64,000 nt of DNA from Caballeronia pedi (GCF_001544915.2 NZ_FCOE02000002.1:62001-126000); one strand, 5' to 3'. Shown: positions 1 through 9,365, counted from the stretch's first letter. Notes: generated by a model not told the origin, from the letters alone. Translations and numbers: made by a program.

Positions 1-1
1 G

Positions 2-307
2 ACGGTGAGTTTCGCGGTGACGGGCGGCGATCAGGTGACCGACGCCGCGCATCGGATCGAGGTCTACGAGACGCTGCAGAAGACCACCGCGCAACAGAAG
101 CAGCAGATTCAGGATGCGCAGGCGCAGCGCCAGCAGATGAATATCGTCGATCAGCTCGCGGTGATGAGTCCCGGCATGCCGCCGCTGCCGGCCATCGTGC
201 CGACGGTGGCGGGCAATCCGGTCACGCTGGCGGAGCTTGGTTTGCCGGCGACGATCGGCGCGTGCTGGCGCGGTCAGACGCCGGCGATGATGATGACGGG
301 GCTTTGA
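2..307 (+). CDS. C-terminal part of an uncharacterised protein, 5' end outside the window
   Basis: The frame is open from the first bases of the window, so this is probably the last 101 residues of a longer protein; a GTG at position 5 could in principle start it but has no ribosome site inside the window. The visible part has a Gln/Ala-rich, probably helical stretch (residues about 25-50), then a Pro/Met-rich tail. I do not recognise a family. It converges on tssA and may therefore belong to a type VI secretion cluster (structural or effector-associated protein), but that rests on position alone. Confidence 0.6.
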   Translation, partial: TVSFAVTGGDQVTDAAHRIEVYETLQKTTAQQKQQIQDAQAQRQQMNIVDQLAVMSPGMPPLPAIVPTVAGNPVTLAELGLPATIGACWRGQTPAMMMTGL

Positions 308-329
308 GGGCGGCGCGCCCTCGGCCCCA

Positions 330-1925
330 TCACGTAATCAATCGCACCGCGATCCCCACGTCCAGCGGCGCGATGCGCGCGAGCAGCGCCGCCGTCTCCG
401 CTTCGTTCTGGTCGTTGCGGCTCAAAATCGCGTAGGCGGCGCGCAGCGCGTCGGCGGTGAGTGCCGGGTCCCACGACGCCACGCCGTAGCGGTCGACTTC
501 CTCCACCAGCGCGCGCGCGAAGGCATCGAGCCGCGCGCCCGGTCGATGCTCCAGCAACAAATCGCACAGCGCAGTGCGCAGCCGCAGGCGCGCGCCGACG
601 GCGGCGGTCTTGTCGATCGCGTCCTGCAGCCATTGCGCGGCGGCGCGCAGATCGTTGTCCGCGGCAAGCGCCCGCGCCCGCGAGAGCACCGCGACGAGCG
701 GGTCCGGCGCGGCCGCCGCGCCCGCATCGCCGCCCGAAGACGCGAGCGAGCCCAGCCATTGCACCGTATCGGCGTTCGCGAACGGCACGCCATTGGCGAA
801 TTTGAGACGCTCGATGCCTTCCATCCGCGCAACGAACGTCGCGGTCTCGCCGCAGACTTCGCGACGCGCGGCGCCCCACGTATCGCCGAGCTGGGCGAGC
901 GCGGTCGCGGCGGCGTAGTTCAGATCGAGCCAGAACGGATACGTCAGCACCTGCGTTTCCGCAAAGCCGACGATATCCCCATGCGCCGCGCGCGATTGCA
1001 GATTGCGCAACGCATCCTGCAACGGCGCAATCGGGCCGGGCAGTTGCGTGTCCGAGCCTTGCGCGTTCGGCGCGCGCTCGATGCCGGCCCATACGCCGAT
1101 GCGCCGCAGCCGGAAGCCGAGCGCGCTCGATGGTTCGTTCTGCGCGTACCAGGTGCCGATGGCGGCGAGCCGGTCGAGCGCTTCGTCGGTGGCGTGGCTG
1201 GCGCCGTCGGATGAATCGACGGCGAGGGGGGCGAGCGGGTCGGCTTGTATCGCGGGCGCTGCAATGGGCGCTGCGACGGGCGCGGGCCGGGGCGCTGGAG
1301 CCGGAGCCGCGGCGGGCGCAGCGACAGGCTCGTTTTCCACGACAGCTTCGGCCACAGCGACAGGCTCAGGCTCCGGTTCGGCAACCTGCACCGTGCCGAG
1401 CAGCGCGCGCAACGGCTGCATCGACGGCGCTTCGTCGTCCTTTTCCGCGAGCACGCGATCGATCCCGGCCAGCGACGCGCGCAGGCCCTCGACGAGCGCC
1501 GCATCCTGCGGCGGCCAGCTCGACCAGTCGTGCTCGTCGCCGTGCGCGCGAACGCGATCGATCAGCCATTGAATCGCGTTGCGCCGCGCCCGCAGCCGCG
1601 CGACCGGCGGATAAAGCCCTTCCCAGTGCGTCGCGAGCAGCCCTTCGAGCGCCTGCGCGCCGTCGCTCAGACCGGCGAGTCCGCGCGTGATCAAGAGCGC
1701 GCCCGTCAAATAGCTCGCGACGAGAATGTCCTTGCCCTTGCCGGCGAGCAGCGCCGACGACAGCTTCACCACCTGTTCCCAGTCCGGCGAACCGCTCGCG
1801 GCCGGATTGGTCAGCTTCGCGATTTCGTTTTGCAGCAGCTCGAAGTCGGGATCGTCGCGCACGTCGACGCCGCAAGGCTGCGCCTCGCTGATGGGTTGCG
1901 TACCAAGGCTCTTGAAATCGGTCAC
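330..1925 (-). CDS. tssA: Type VI secretion system protein TssA (ImpA family)
   Basis: 531 residues with a GTG start. The N-terminal ImpA_N-like domain (about residues 10-130) carries the family pattern of an acidic DDPDFELLQNEI stretch and, later, LxxHWxxxYPP followed by RxNAIxWLID. A long Ala/Pro/Glu-rich linker lies at about 190-240, and a helical C-terminal domain with aromatic WL(D/S)-type motifs follows (residues 250-531). TssA proteins organise sheath/baseplate priming and tail polymerisation in the T6SS cytoplasmic machinery. The gene converges on the partial gene at the window edge, and the two-component genes lie 37 bp upstream on the same strand. Other tss genes are not in the window. 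Confidence 0.88.
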   Translation of the reverse strand: MTDFKSLGTQPISEAQPCGVDVRDDPDFELLQNEIAKLTNPAASGSPDWEQVVKLSSALLAGKGKDILVASYLTGALLITRGLAGLSDGAQALEGLLATHWEGLYPPVARLRARRNAIQWLIDRVRAHGDEHDWSSWPPQDAALVEGLRASLAGIDRVLAEKDDEAPSMQPLRALLGTVQVAEPEPEPVAVAEAVVENEPVAAPAAAPAPAPRPAPVAAPIAAPAIQADPLAPLAVDSSDGASHATDEALDRLAAIGTWYAQNEPSSALGFRLRRIGVWAGIERAPNAQGSDTQLPGPIAPLQDALRNLQSRAAHGDIVGFAETQVLTYPFWLDLNYAAATALAQLGDTWGAARREVCGETATFVARMEGIERLKFANGVPFANADTVQWLGSLASSGGDAGAAAAPDPLVAVLSRARALAADNDLRAAAQWLQDAIDKTAAVGARLRLRTALCDLLLEHRPGARLDAFARALVEEVDRYGVASWDPALTADALRAAYAILSRNDQNEAETAALLARIAPLDVGIAVRLIT

Positions 1926-1962
1926 GGGGTTCTTTGCTTGCTGTGAGAGGAAAGGGACCCGC

Positions 1963-2697
1963 TCAGGTCCACAGATGTTCGATGTCGGTGTCGAAGATAT
2001 AGCCCGCGCCGCGCTCGGTGCGCAGCAGCGCCGGCTTTTTCGGGTCGATCTCGATCTTGCGCCGCAGCCGCAGGATCTGCACGTCGATGGCGCGATCGTA
2101 GATATCGTCGAAGGCGCGCGTGCTTTCGAGCAGCTTTTCGCGCGTGATGATACGCCCCGGCGCGCTCAGGAACGTGACGAGCAGATTGAATTCCGAATTG
2201 GTGAGCGGCACCGCGGACTGATCGGCGGAACTCAGGCGGCGCGTGTTCAGGTTCAGCGTCCAGCCCGCAAAGCGATACGCGTTCGGCAGCTTGCCGCGCG
2301 TAAGCGGCGCGGCCGACGCCGCACCCGTGCGACGCATCACCGCGCGCATGCGCGCCAGCACTTCCCGCAGCGAAAACGGCTTGACGATGTAGTCGTCCGC
2401 GCCGAGTTCGAGTCCCATCACGAGATCGGCTTCGTCGTTGCGGCCCGTGATGTACATGATCGGCACCTGCGCCTGTTCGCGCCAGCGGCGCGCGAGGTCG
2501 CTGCCGTCGCCGTCGGGCAGGCCGAGATCGAGCAGCACGAGGTCGTAGCGTTTCGCCGCGAACACGCTGAGCGCCTCCTGTGCGCTCGCCGCGCCGTCGG
2601 CCTTGTAGCCGTGGCCGGAGAGATATTCGATCAGCAGGATGCGCATCGAATGATCGTCGTCGACGACGAGGATGCTGTGTTGCGGCTGCAAGCTCAT
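1963..2697 (-). CDS. OmpR/PhoB-family response regulator
   Basis: 244 residues: an N-terminal receiver domain with the acidic pocket D13-D15, phospho-acceptor D57 (LLDLGLP), T84 and K106 (GADDYIVKPF), followed by a winged-helix DNA-binding domain ending in a RTERGAGYIF-type wing. It is a transcription factor activated by phosphorylation. The start codon overlaps the stop of the upstream sensor kinase gene (ATGA), so the two are translationally coupled and are almost certainly partners. Targets are unknown; the neighbouring tssA is a candidate by position only. Confidence 0.93.
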   Translation of the reverse strand: MSLQPQHSILVVDDDHSMRILLIEYLSGHGYKADGAASAQEALSVFAAKRYDLVLLDLGLPDGDGSDLARRWREQAQVPIMYITGRNDEADLVMGLELGADDYIVKPFSLREVLARMRAVMRRTGAASAAPLTRGKLPNAYRFAGWTLNLNTRRLSSADQSAVPLTNSEFNLLVTFLSAPGRIITREKLLESTRAFDDIYDRAIDVQILRLRRKIEIDPKKPALLRTERGAGYIFDTDIEHLWT

Positions 2698-4700
2698 GGC
2701 AGGTCCTTCAAGGCGGTTGCGGCGGCGCGTGCGAGGGCCTCGCGCTCGATGGGTCGGTTCAGGACGACGACGCGCGCGGCGAATGCGATGTCGTTCGCCG
2801 GCAGGCTGTCGGCGGCGAGCACGAGCGCGGGTTCGTCGTCAGTGTGTGCGGCTTCGTCGAGCGCTTCGTCGGCGTCGGCGTAACCGAGCGGCTCGAAGCC
2901 CATCTCGGCGAGCCAGTCCTCGCAGCGTTCCCGCGATTCGGGATCGGCGTCGATCAGCATCACGCGTTCGCCGTGGCCGATGGGTTCGGCCGGCTCGAAA
3001 CTCTGTTCTGACGCTGCCGGCGCCTTCGTCAGCAACGGCAGCACGAGACGAAAGCGTGTGCCGCCCGGCCCGGTCGCGATCGCGACGCCGCCCTGATGCT
3101 CGCAGGCCACGCCCGCGACAATTGCGAGACCGAGGCCCGAGCCGCCGCCTTTCGCCCGCACGGAGAAGAACGGCTCGAACAGATGTTGCAGATGCTCGGC
3201 GGGAATGCCGGGGCCGTCGTCTTCGACATCCACCCACGCGATGGCGCCGGGCGGTACGTCGCCGACGGCGAGCGCTTCGGTCATCGACGGCGCGCTGCCG
3301 GCGCGCAGCACCACGCGCGAGCGCGCCGCGAGGCTGGCGTTGCTCGCGAGGTTCAGCACGGCCCGCACGAGCTGGTTGCCGTGCGCGGCGACGAACAGGC
3401 GGCCATCCGCGGGCTCGAACTCGATGACGACGCCGTTGCGGCACAGCGGCCGCGCGAGCGCGATGCTCTCGCGCACGATCGACATCAGGTCGAGCGATTC
3501 GCGCACGCGGTCGCCGCGCCGCGCCGCCAGCAGGATTTCCTCGGTAAGCTCGTAGCCGCGCGCGGATGCGGCCTGCACTTCGCGAAGCGGTTTGCGCGCG
3601 GCGGAATCGGCCGCGAGCCGGTCGCGGGCGATTTCCGCGTAGCCATCGACGGCGGCGAGGATGTTCTTGAAGTCGTGCGCGACGCCGCCCGCGAGCAGCC
3701 CGAGCGACTCCATCCGGCGCGCCCGTTCCAGGCGAAGCGCGAGTTGCCTGCGCTCGCGCACGGCCACGGCGACGAAGAACGTGAGGATCGCGAGCCCGGC
3801 CATGTCGATCTGCAGATGCCACGCGCTTTCGGCGTTCTCGTAGCGATACGGCCCGAGCCGCATCAGCGTCAGGCCGACGCCGAACACCGCGGCGGTGGCG
3901 ACGGTCGTCGCGGCGGCGGCCAGCCCGCCGTAAATGGCGATGCCCGCCAGCAACAGCGAGACGACAGCGCGTTGCACCTGTTCCGACACCTGCAGCGCGG
4001 CTGCGGCGACCAGCAACGCGACGACCGCCAGACTGCACGCAAGGGCGATGAGCGGTTCGGCGTTACGTGCGTTGTTCGCGTTGTTCGCGGCCGTGGCGAG
4101 ACGCGCGCGCCAGGCGAGCACCGCCGGCACCAGCACCAGCACCGCGACGCCGTTGCCGACGAACAGCGTGCGCCATTCGCGCCACCAGCCGTCGTGGCCC
4201 AGATCGCTCGCGAGCGTCGCGCCGAGCATCGAGGTCGCGCCGATGGCCGCGAGCGGGAGCAGCAGCAGGAAGCGCATCAGGCTGGCGGTGGTGACGATCG
4301 CGCCGTCCGCGTCGACGTAACGCCGGCCGAGCCACGCGCACAGCGCCACTTCGAGCACGTTCAGGACGCAGAAGCCCAGGTCGCTGCGCCATGACGTGCT
4401 ACTGAAATCGCCGGTCGCGGCAATCGCGATGAACATCGCGAGGAGATGGATCGGCCAGCGTCGCGGCGGCATCGGCCAGAGAATCGCGATGACGACCGCG
4501 GGCGCGGGCCACGCGATCGCGGCGAGCGTGCCGGCGCTGTCGAGATGCGCGACCGGCCGCGCGAGCAGATAGCACAGGATGCCGAGCGCGAGCGCTTCGG
4601 CGAGCGTGCGCGTGCGGTTCGTCACGGTCACGTTCGAATCGGGCGCGGCGCTTGTGCGAAAGAAGCTCGCCAGAAAATGCTGACGGGATGAAAGTGACAT
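2694..4700 (-). CDS. Membrane sensor histidine kinase with MASE1-like sensor and degenerate receiver tail
   Basis: 668 residues from the chosen ATG at 4700; the frame stays open to 4880, but the extra 60 residues are not convincing. Residues about 30-315 hold 7-8 hydrophobic segments resembling a MASE1-type integral membrane sensor. The H box AHDFKN gives H342 as phospho-acceptor. N (NLASNA), G1 (DDGPGIP) and G2 (GSGLGLAIV) boxes follow. The last ~100 residues (HGERVMLIDADPESRERCEDWL) look like a receiver fold with an acidic start, but the acceptor region reads LVLAADSLP and the usual KP motif is missing, so phosphorelay through it is doubtful. The gene overlaps its response regulator by 4 bp. 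Confidence 0.85.
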   Translation of the reverse strand: MSLSSRQHFLASFFRTSAAPDSNVTVTNRTRTLAEALALGILCYLLARPVAHLDSAGTLAAIAWPAPAVVIAILWPMPPRRWPIHLLAMFIAIAATGDFSSTSWRSDLGFCVLNVLEVALCAWLGRRYVDADGAIVTTASLMRFLLLLPLAAIGATSMLGATLASDLGHDGWWREWRTLFVGNGVAVLVLVPAVLAWRARLATAANNANNARNAEPLIALACSLAVVALLVAAAALQVSEQVQRAVVSLLLAGIAIYGGLAAAATTVATAAVFGVGLTLMRLGPYRYENAESAWHLQIDMAGLAILTFFVAVAVRERRQLALRLERARRMESLGLLAGGVAHDFKNILAAVDGYAEIARDRLAADSAARKPLREVQAASARGYELTEEILLAARRGDRVRESLDLMSIVRESIALARPLCRNGVVIEFEPADGRLFVAAHGNQLVRAVLNLASNASLAARSRVVLRAGSAPSMTEALAVGDVPPGAIAWVDVEDDGPGIPAEHLQHLFEPFFSVRAKGGGSGLGLAIVAGVACEHQGGVAIATGPGGTRFRLVLPLLTKAPAASEQSFEPAEPIGHGERVMLIDADPESRERCEDWLAEMGFEPLGYADADEALDEAAHTDDEPALVLAADSLPANDIAFAARVVVLNRPIEREALARAAATALKDLP

Positions 4701-5022
4701 GGCGTGGCCAGGAAGCTGTTCGACAGCGTTGGATGCGTCATCGAATGACGCGCCTTCCGTGCTTATTTCGGCAGAACGCGGGAGAACTTGAATGCGGGAC
4801 CGCGCGCGATGTTTGCGGGGGACAGAACCAGAGATGGGAGCAGCGCAGATATCTGGGCGCGGCTGTGCGGTAGCGCACATTCACGCGCAAAAAATGCCGC
4901 TTTTGGGAGTGAACGGTCGCGTAACCTCAAGATCGAAAAAAATTCGCCGGCTGCATCGGACACGCAATGCGGCCCTTTGAACCGATGACGCAATCTCGAA
5001 CGAGATCCATTCGGAGGCAAGG
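4701..5022. other. Divergent intergenic region between sensor kinase and FkbM genes
   Basis: 322 bp with less even codon-like composition and no convincing gene on either strand; short open frames exist on both strands but none has a plausible ribosome site. It must hold the promoters of both flanking transcripts. A good Shine-Dalgarno (GGAGG) lies just before the FkbM start. No clear operator palindrome was seen. Confidence 0.5.
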
Positions 5023-5859
5023 ATGCAAGACTTTACGCGCGACTTGATCAAGCACACCGTCAAGGACATGGTGCCCCCGGTGCTCTTGCGATGGCTGCGC
5101 CCCGGCAATGCGTCGACCGACGCCTGGGGGCCCGTCAAATACGGTCCGCATGGCTTGCGCCTTCCCGGCGGCAAGCTCTTTACCTATCGTCCCGCGATGG
5201 CCGACCGGCGCGTGTGCTGGGATATCTTCTTTCAACGCTGCTACGCGTCGGATCATCTCAGCCGCGCGCAGGATATCGCGGACTTCTACGAGTCGAATCC
5301 CGATCCGATCATCGTCGACGCCGGGGCCAATATCGGTGCGGCGTCGGTGTGGTTCGCGCTGACCTATCCAAGGGCGAAGATCCTGGCTGTCGAGCCGGAC
5401 ATATCGAACTACGAACTACTGAACCGCAACGCGGCGTCGTTTCCGTCGATCGTGCCGGTCAACGCGGCGATCGCGGCGCACAGCGGAAAGCTGTTTCTGA
5501 CCGATCCGGGAGAGGGCGCGTGGGGTTATCGCACGGCGGAGCAACCGAGCGAGCGCTCCTACGAGGTCGATGCGCTGACGCTGGAGGAAGTGATCGCGAA
5601 AACCAGCGGCACGCCGTTCATCCTGAAGATCGACATCGAAGGCGCGGAATCCGATCTCTTTTCGCGCTACTCCGAGCAGTTGAACAGCTTTCCGCTGGTG
5701 ATCATCGAGCTGCATGACTGGCTGCTGCCGGGAAAATCGAACAGCCGCAACTTCCTGAAGTGGCATATCGACATGGAACGCGACTTCGTCTACTACGGCG
5801 AAAACGTATTCTCGATTTCCAATTCGATCCTGCCACGCAAGCAAGACGAGGCGCGTTAG
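5023..5859 (+). CDS. FkbM-family SAM-dependent methyltransferase
   Basis: 278 residues, start supported by a strong GGAGG about 6 bp upstream. The Rossmann SAM-binding motif VDAGANIGAASVWFA is at about residues 95-110, followed by AVEPD (acidic ribose-binding end of beta-2) and a FILKIDIEGAE segment typical of the FkbM family; a HDW motif lies near the C-terminus. These enzymes usually O-methylate sugars, polyketides or surface glycans. The gene stands alone between a kinase gene and a convergent symporter gene, so its substrate is unknown; glycan methylation is only a suggestion. Confidence 0.9.
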   Translation: MQDFTRDLIKHTVKDMVPPVLLRWLRPGNASTDAWGPVKYGPHGLRLPGGKLFTYRPAMADRRVCWDIFFQRCYASDHLSRAQDIADFYESNPDPIIVDAGANIGAASVWFALTYPRAKILAVEPDISNYELLNRNAASFPSIVPVNAAIAAHSGKLFLTDPGEGAWGYRTAEQPSERSYEVDALTLEEVIAKTSGTPFILKIDIEGAESDLFSRYSEQLNSFPLVIIELHDWLLPGKSNSRNFLKWHIDMERDFVYYGENVFSISNSILPRKQDEAR

Positions 5860-5865
5860 CGCCTC
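5848..5865. terminator. Small hairpin between convergent genes
   Basis: A 7-bp GC stem (GAGGCGC/GCGCCTC) with GTTA loop spans the stop codon of the FkbM gene. It has no real T-tract on either side, so any role as a bidirectional terminator is weak. Confidence 0.35.
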
Positions 5866-5872
5866 GCGGAGC

Positions 5873-7546
5873 TTAGTGCTTGTCGGTCGCGCGCGCGGCG
5901 CCGATGCCCGTCATCGACCGGATGAACTGGCCGACATAGCGTTCCTGTTCGCGCTTTCCCTGCGCCGACGAATCGAGCACGGAGAACAGCCACGCGCTTG
6001 CGAAGGCCAGCGTCATCGAGAAGAGGGCGGGATTGGCGTACGGGAAGATCGCGTGCGGGTGCTTGAGGATCTGCACCCAGACGGCGGGGCCGAGCACGAG
6101 CAGCGCGATCGCCGAAATCAGCCCGGTGAGCATGCCCGTCACCGCGCCGCGCGTCGTGAGGCCCTTCCAGAACATCGAAAGGAACAGCACCGGAAAGTTG
6201 GCCGACGCGGCGATCGCCAGCACGAGGCCCGACAGGAACGCGATGTTCTGATGCTCGAAGATGATGCCGAGCAGAATCGCCAGCACGCCGATGACGAGCG
6301 TGGCGATCTTCGACACGCGAATCTCCTGCGCTTCCGTGACCGCGCCCTTGCGCAGCGCGTTCGCGTACAGATCGTGGGAGACGGCGGACGCACCCGAAAG
6401 CGCGAGACCGGACACGACCGCGAGGACGGTTGCGAACGCCACGGCGGAGATGAAGCCGAGGAACAGATTGCCGCCCACCGCGCCCGCCAGATGCACGGCC
6501 ACCATGTTGCTGCCGCCGATGATCTTGCCGGCCGCATCGTGGAAATCGCCGTTCGTGCCGACGATCACGATCGCGCCGAATCCGAGCAACAAGATCAGCA
6601 GATAGAAGTAGCCGATGAAGCCCGTCGCGTAGAGCACCGACTTGCGGGCCTCTTTCGCATCGGCGACGGTGAAGAAGCGCATCAGGATGTGCGGCAGGCC
6701 AGCCGTGCCGAACATCATGCCGACGGCGAGCGACACCGCGTCGACCGGATCGGAGACGAGCCCGCCCGGCGCCATGATCGACTCGCCTTTCGCGTGCGCC
6801 TTGACCGCGCCGGAAAAGAGCGCTTCGATATCGAAGCCGAACCACGCGAGCACCATGAACGCCATGAAGGTCGCGCCGCCGAGCAGCAGCGCGGCCTTGA
6901 TGATCTGCACCCAGGTCGTCGCCAGCATGCCGCCGAACATCACGTAGAGCACCATCAGACAGCCCACCAGCATGACCGCCGACAGATAGCTCGTGCCGAA
7001 CAGCAACTGGATCAGCTTGCCCGCGCCCACCATCTGCGCGACCAGATACAGGATCGCCACGGTCAGCGTGCCGCACGCGGCGGCGATCCGCACCGGGCGC
7101 TGCGCGAGCCGGTATGAAACGACATCGGCGAAGGTGTATTTGCCGAGATTGCGCAGCCGTTCCGCGATCAGAAAGAGGATGATCGGCCAGCCCGCCACGA
7201 CGCCGAGCGCGTAGATCATGCCGTCGTAGCCCTTGTCGAAGATCATCGCGGAGATGCCGAGAAAGGACGCCGCCGAGACCATGTCGCCCGCGATCGCAAG
7301 GCCGTTCTGGAAGCCCGTCAGGCCGCCGCCCGCCGCGTAGAAATCGGAGGCCGAGCGCGTGCGCTTCGCGGCCCAGCGCGTGATGCCGAGCGTGAAGAGC
7401 ACGAAGACGAAGAACATCGAGATCGCGCTCCAGTTGAGCGGACGCGCGCTCACCGGCCCCGTCACGGCATCGGCCGCCATCGCGGACTGCGAAGCAAGCG
7501 CGAGCGTCGCGAGCGCGAATGGAATCGTCGGGAGAAGCTTCTTCAT
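5873..7546 (-). CDS. actP: Sodium/solute symporter family permease, ActP-type (acetate/monocarboxylate)
   Basis: 557 residues. It begins with a cleavable signal sequence ([17 protein letters not shown]...SAMA), as ActP proteins do, followed by about 13 membrane segments of the SSS family. Typical stretches are [32 protein letters not shown] and [15 protein letters not shown]. ActP takes up acetate and other short carboxylates with a cation. The ATG at 7546 has an AAGGAG site and overlaps the stop of the DUF485 gene (ATGA), so they form one operon. The frame stays open upstream to 7852, but that part is out-of-frame shadow of the DUF485 gene. Confidence 0.92.
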   Translation of the reverse strand: MKKLLPTIPFALATLALASQSAMAADAVTGPVSARPLNWSAISMFFVFVLFTLGITRWAAKRTRSASDFYAAGGGLTGFQNGLAIAGDMVSAASFLGISAMIFDKGYDGMIYALGVVAGWPIILFLIAERLRNLGKYTFADVVSYRLAQRPVRIAAACGTLTVAILYLVAQMVGAGKLIQLLFGTSYLSAVMLVGCLMVLYVMFGGMLATTWVQIIKAALLLGGATFMAFMVLAWFGFDIEALFSGAVKAHAKGESIMAPGGLVSDPVDAVSLAVGMMFGTAGLPHILMRFFTVADAKEARKSVLYATGFIGYFYLLILLLGFGAIVIVGTNGDFHDAAGKIIGGSNMVAVHLAGAVGGNLFLGFISAVAFATVLAVVSGLALSGASAVSHDLYANALRKGAVTEAQEIRVSKIATLVIGVLAILLGIIFEHQNIAFLSGLVLAIAASANFPVLFLSMFWKGLTTRGAVTGMLTGLISAIALLVLGPAVWVQILKHPHAIFPYANPALFSMTLAFASAWLFSVLDSSAQGKREQERYVGQFIRSMTGIGAARATDKH

Positions 7547-7848
7547 GCGTGATGCTCCTTCAGGGTTTCGTTGAGCGCGTCGATCGAACCGTTCGCCTTG
7601 ATGACGTAGACGGCAGTCAGCGTGAAGGCGAGCAGGATGAACGCGATCGCCACTGGAATGCCGAGCGTCACGGTGCCCGCGCCGATGCGCAGGCCGAGCG
7701 TCGACGGAGAAAACGCGAGGAGCAGCACGAAGCTGAAATAGGCCGTCAGCATGACGGCGGTGAGGGTCCAGGTGAGTCGCGTCTTGGTCGCGACCAGGCG
7801 TCTGAAGTCGGGGTGGTGGCGAAGCGTCTCCAACTGCTGCTCGTCCAT
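7543..7848 (-). CDS. DUF485 small membrane protein (ActP partner)
   Basis: 101 residues with two membrane helices (about residues 25-48 and 58-80) and the family signature of a short [16 protein letters not shown] stretch at the N-terminus. DUF485 proteins (YjcH type) are nearly always co-transcribed with actP and are thought to assist the symporter. The start at 7848 is chosen because it gives the normal family length and has a GGAG upstream; an ATG at 7917 would add 23 unrelated residues. Confidence 0.9.
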   Translation of the reverse strand: MDEQQLETLRHHPDFRRLVATKTRLTWTLTAVMLTAYFSFVLLLAFSPSTLGLRIGAGTVTLGIPVAIAFILLAFTLTAVYVIKANGSIDALNETLKEHHA

Positions 7849-8177
7849 GCATGTGTCTCCGGAAAGGATGTCTTTTCGCCAGCGCTCGGGGTCGCCGGTC
7901 TTGTAACGAGCAGCCATTCTATTAATAAACCGACCGGGCGGTATGTTTATTTTAAGATGACTCTGAGCGGATTTCGTTAGCGAATCGCATGGTTTCGAGC
8001 GTTATATTTTTAAGCGAACGCCAAACAAGGCGCTTTCGACGCGCGCCGTCGGTTCACGCAGCGGCTACTGAGTATCGCCGTGACGATATGACTGACATGC
8101 GCCCGCGTGCCTTGATCGCATTTGCGCTCCGCCCTACGCTCGACGAGAGCCGCCTTTCCATTCATATCGGAGGAGAC
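7849..8177. other. Intergenic region between DUF485 and reductase genes
   Basis: 329 bp without a supported gene. It contains the TetR-type dyad (7924-7951) and an AT-rich TATATTTTTAAG stretch near 8005-8017 that could be part of a rightward promoter. An in-frame extension of the reductase from 7989 is possible but lacks a ribosome site and family similarity. Confidence 0.45.
7924..7951. promoter_or_regulatory. Nested dyad, candidate TetR-family operator upstream of DUF485-actP
   Basis: Positions 7929-7942 read ACCGACCGGGCGGT, an imperfect palindrome of the ACCGNCCGGNCGGT type often bound by TetR-family repressors. It is enclosed by a second inverted repeat, AATAAAC (7924-7930) and GTTTATT (7945-7951). 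It lies 81 bp upstream of the DUF485 start and 227 bp upstream of the reductase gene on the other strand. No TetR gene is in the window, so the regulator would act from elsewhere. Confidence 0.5.
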
Positions 8178-8849
8178 ATGCGCGACAACCTGATTCCCGT
8201 CATCGTGGGCCGGAGATGGCAAATTGCAGAGGGGTACCAAGCGATCGAAATCCGCACGCGGTCCAGATCGTCGCTGCCGCCGTTCGACGATGGCGCGTGC
8301 GTCACGCTCGCGCTCGACAGCGCGGGCGAAAAGAGCAGGACGTATCCGCTGATCTCCGCTTCACCCTATGCCGATGGATACGTGGTCGGCGCGAGACAGG
8401 ACACGTGGCCAGCCGGATTTCCGCTGAACGAACGGGATGAAGTCTTCGCCGGCAGCCCGAAAAACGCGCCGACGATTCTCGACGATCGCGTGCGATCCAT
8501 TCTCTTCGCCGGCGGGATAGGCGCTGCGTCGATCGTCGGCATCGCGAAGCGGCTGGCGTCGGCGGGGCAGAGGTTCGAGTTGCACAACTTCGCGCGATCG
8601 GCCGATCGCGCCGTGCTCCGCGATGAAATCGACGCGCTGCGCGATCACGGCAAGGTGCATCACTATTTCGACCTGTCGCACGATCTGTTCGCGCAAGCGA
8701 GCGCGGACGCGCTGAGTCCGAGTCACGCAAGCACGCAGATCTATTGCAGCGGTCCGCCCGCCTTCATGAATCAGATCGAGCGCCAGGCACGTGAATGGGT
8801 CTATGCGGCCAACATTCACAAGATCGTGCTCGGCGAACAGAACGCCTAG
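8178..8849 (+). CDS. Phthalate dioxygenase reductase-like flavoprotein without a ferredoxin domain
   Basis: 223 residues from an ATG with a near-perfect GGAGGAG site. The protein has the ferredoxin-NADP reductase fold: an FMN/FAD motif SRTYPLIS (variant of RxYS) near residue 55, the nucleotide-binding loop ILFAGGIGAASIVGIAKRL near 110-128, and YCSGPPAFM near the C-terminus. This order matches the phthalate dioxygenase/vanillate demethylase reductases. Those normally end in a plant-type [2Fe-2S] domain of ~90 residues; here the protein stops just after the NAD domain and no Cys cluster follows. It may pass electrons to a separate ferredoxin, or be a relic. No oxygenase gene is adjacent. Confidence 0.75.
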   Translation: MRDNLIPVIVGRRWQIAEGYQAIEIRTRSRSSLPPFDDGACVTLALDSAGEKSRTYPLISASPYADGYVVGARQDTWPAGFPLNERDEVFAGSPKNAPTILDDRVRSILFAGGIGAASIVGIAKRLASAGQRFELHNFARSADRAVLRDEIDALRDHGKVHHYFDLSHDLFAQASADALSPSHASTQIYCSGPPAFMNQIERQAREWVYAANIHKIVLGEQNA

Positions 8850-9365
8850 TCAGTCGCTGTCGCTCGCGAGATGCAGGCACATGAGGACATCATCGTCGCG
8901 TGTGCCGTCGGAGAAGATCGAATCGGGCTCGCATGCGAGCGTGTCGAAGCCGAGCGAGCGGTAGAGCTGAATCGCGACGGCGTTGTCCGCCGCAACCGTC
9001 AGATGCACTTGCGTCACGCCCGGTATTTCGCGTGCGAATTGAATCGCTTCGGCCAGCAGTTTCCTGCTCACGCCCGCGCCCCGGCAGCCCGGCGTGACAT
9101 ACACGCCCCAGAGATGCGCCTGATGCCCGTGCGCCCGAAATGCGTTGCGGCGCACGCCCGTGAGGCCGACCAGCCGTTCTTCGTCGAATGCGCCGAAGAC
9201 GGCCTGTTCCTCCGTGTGGATCAGGCGTGCGGCGACGTCATCGAGGGAACGGTTCTTTTCGTCGTCGTAAGTCGAGGCGAACGACGACGGCGACAGCTTC
9301 AGCGCGGAAAGCCGGAGCGATTGAAAGGACGCGGCGTCGGCGGGAGTCAATGCACGCACGAACAT
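8850..9365 (-). CDS. GNAT-family N-acetyltransferase
   Basis: 171 residues of a single GNAT domain. The acetyl-CoA binding motif A appears as LWGVYVTPGCRGAGVSRKLLAEAI (R/Q-x-x-G-x-G/A pattern), followed by beta-5 VHLTVAADNAVAIQLYRSLGFD. The substrate cannot be told. It converges tail to tail with the reductase gene with no spacer. Confidence 0.9.
   Translation of the reverse strand: MFVRALTPADAASFQSLRLSALKLSPSSFASTYDDEKNRSLDDVAARLIHTEEQAVFGAFDEERLVGLTGVRRNAFRAHGHQAHLWGVYVTPGCRGAGVSRKLLAEAIQFAREIPGVTQVHLTVAADNAVAIQLYRSLGFDTLACEPDSIFSDGTRDDDVLMCLHLASDSD

Noticed and set aside
2..307. VgrG or PAAR assignment for the gene at the left edge
   Set aside because: The visible 101 residues have no diagnostic motif; only the nearby tssA points to T6SS.
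3096..4394. 432-codon plus-strand frame opposite the sensor kinase
   Set aside because: Antisense shadow; the kinase boxes on the minus strand are unambiguous.
4763..5020. 85-codon minus-strand frame in the region upstream of the sensor kinase
   Set aside because: No ribosome site or known motifs, and it lies in what should be the promoter region.
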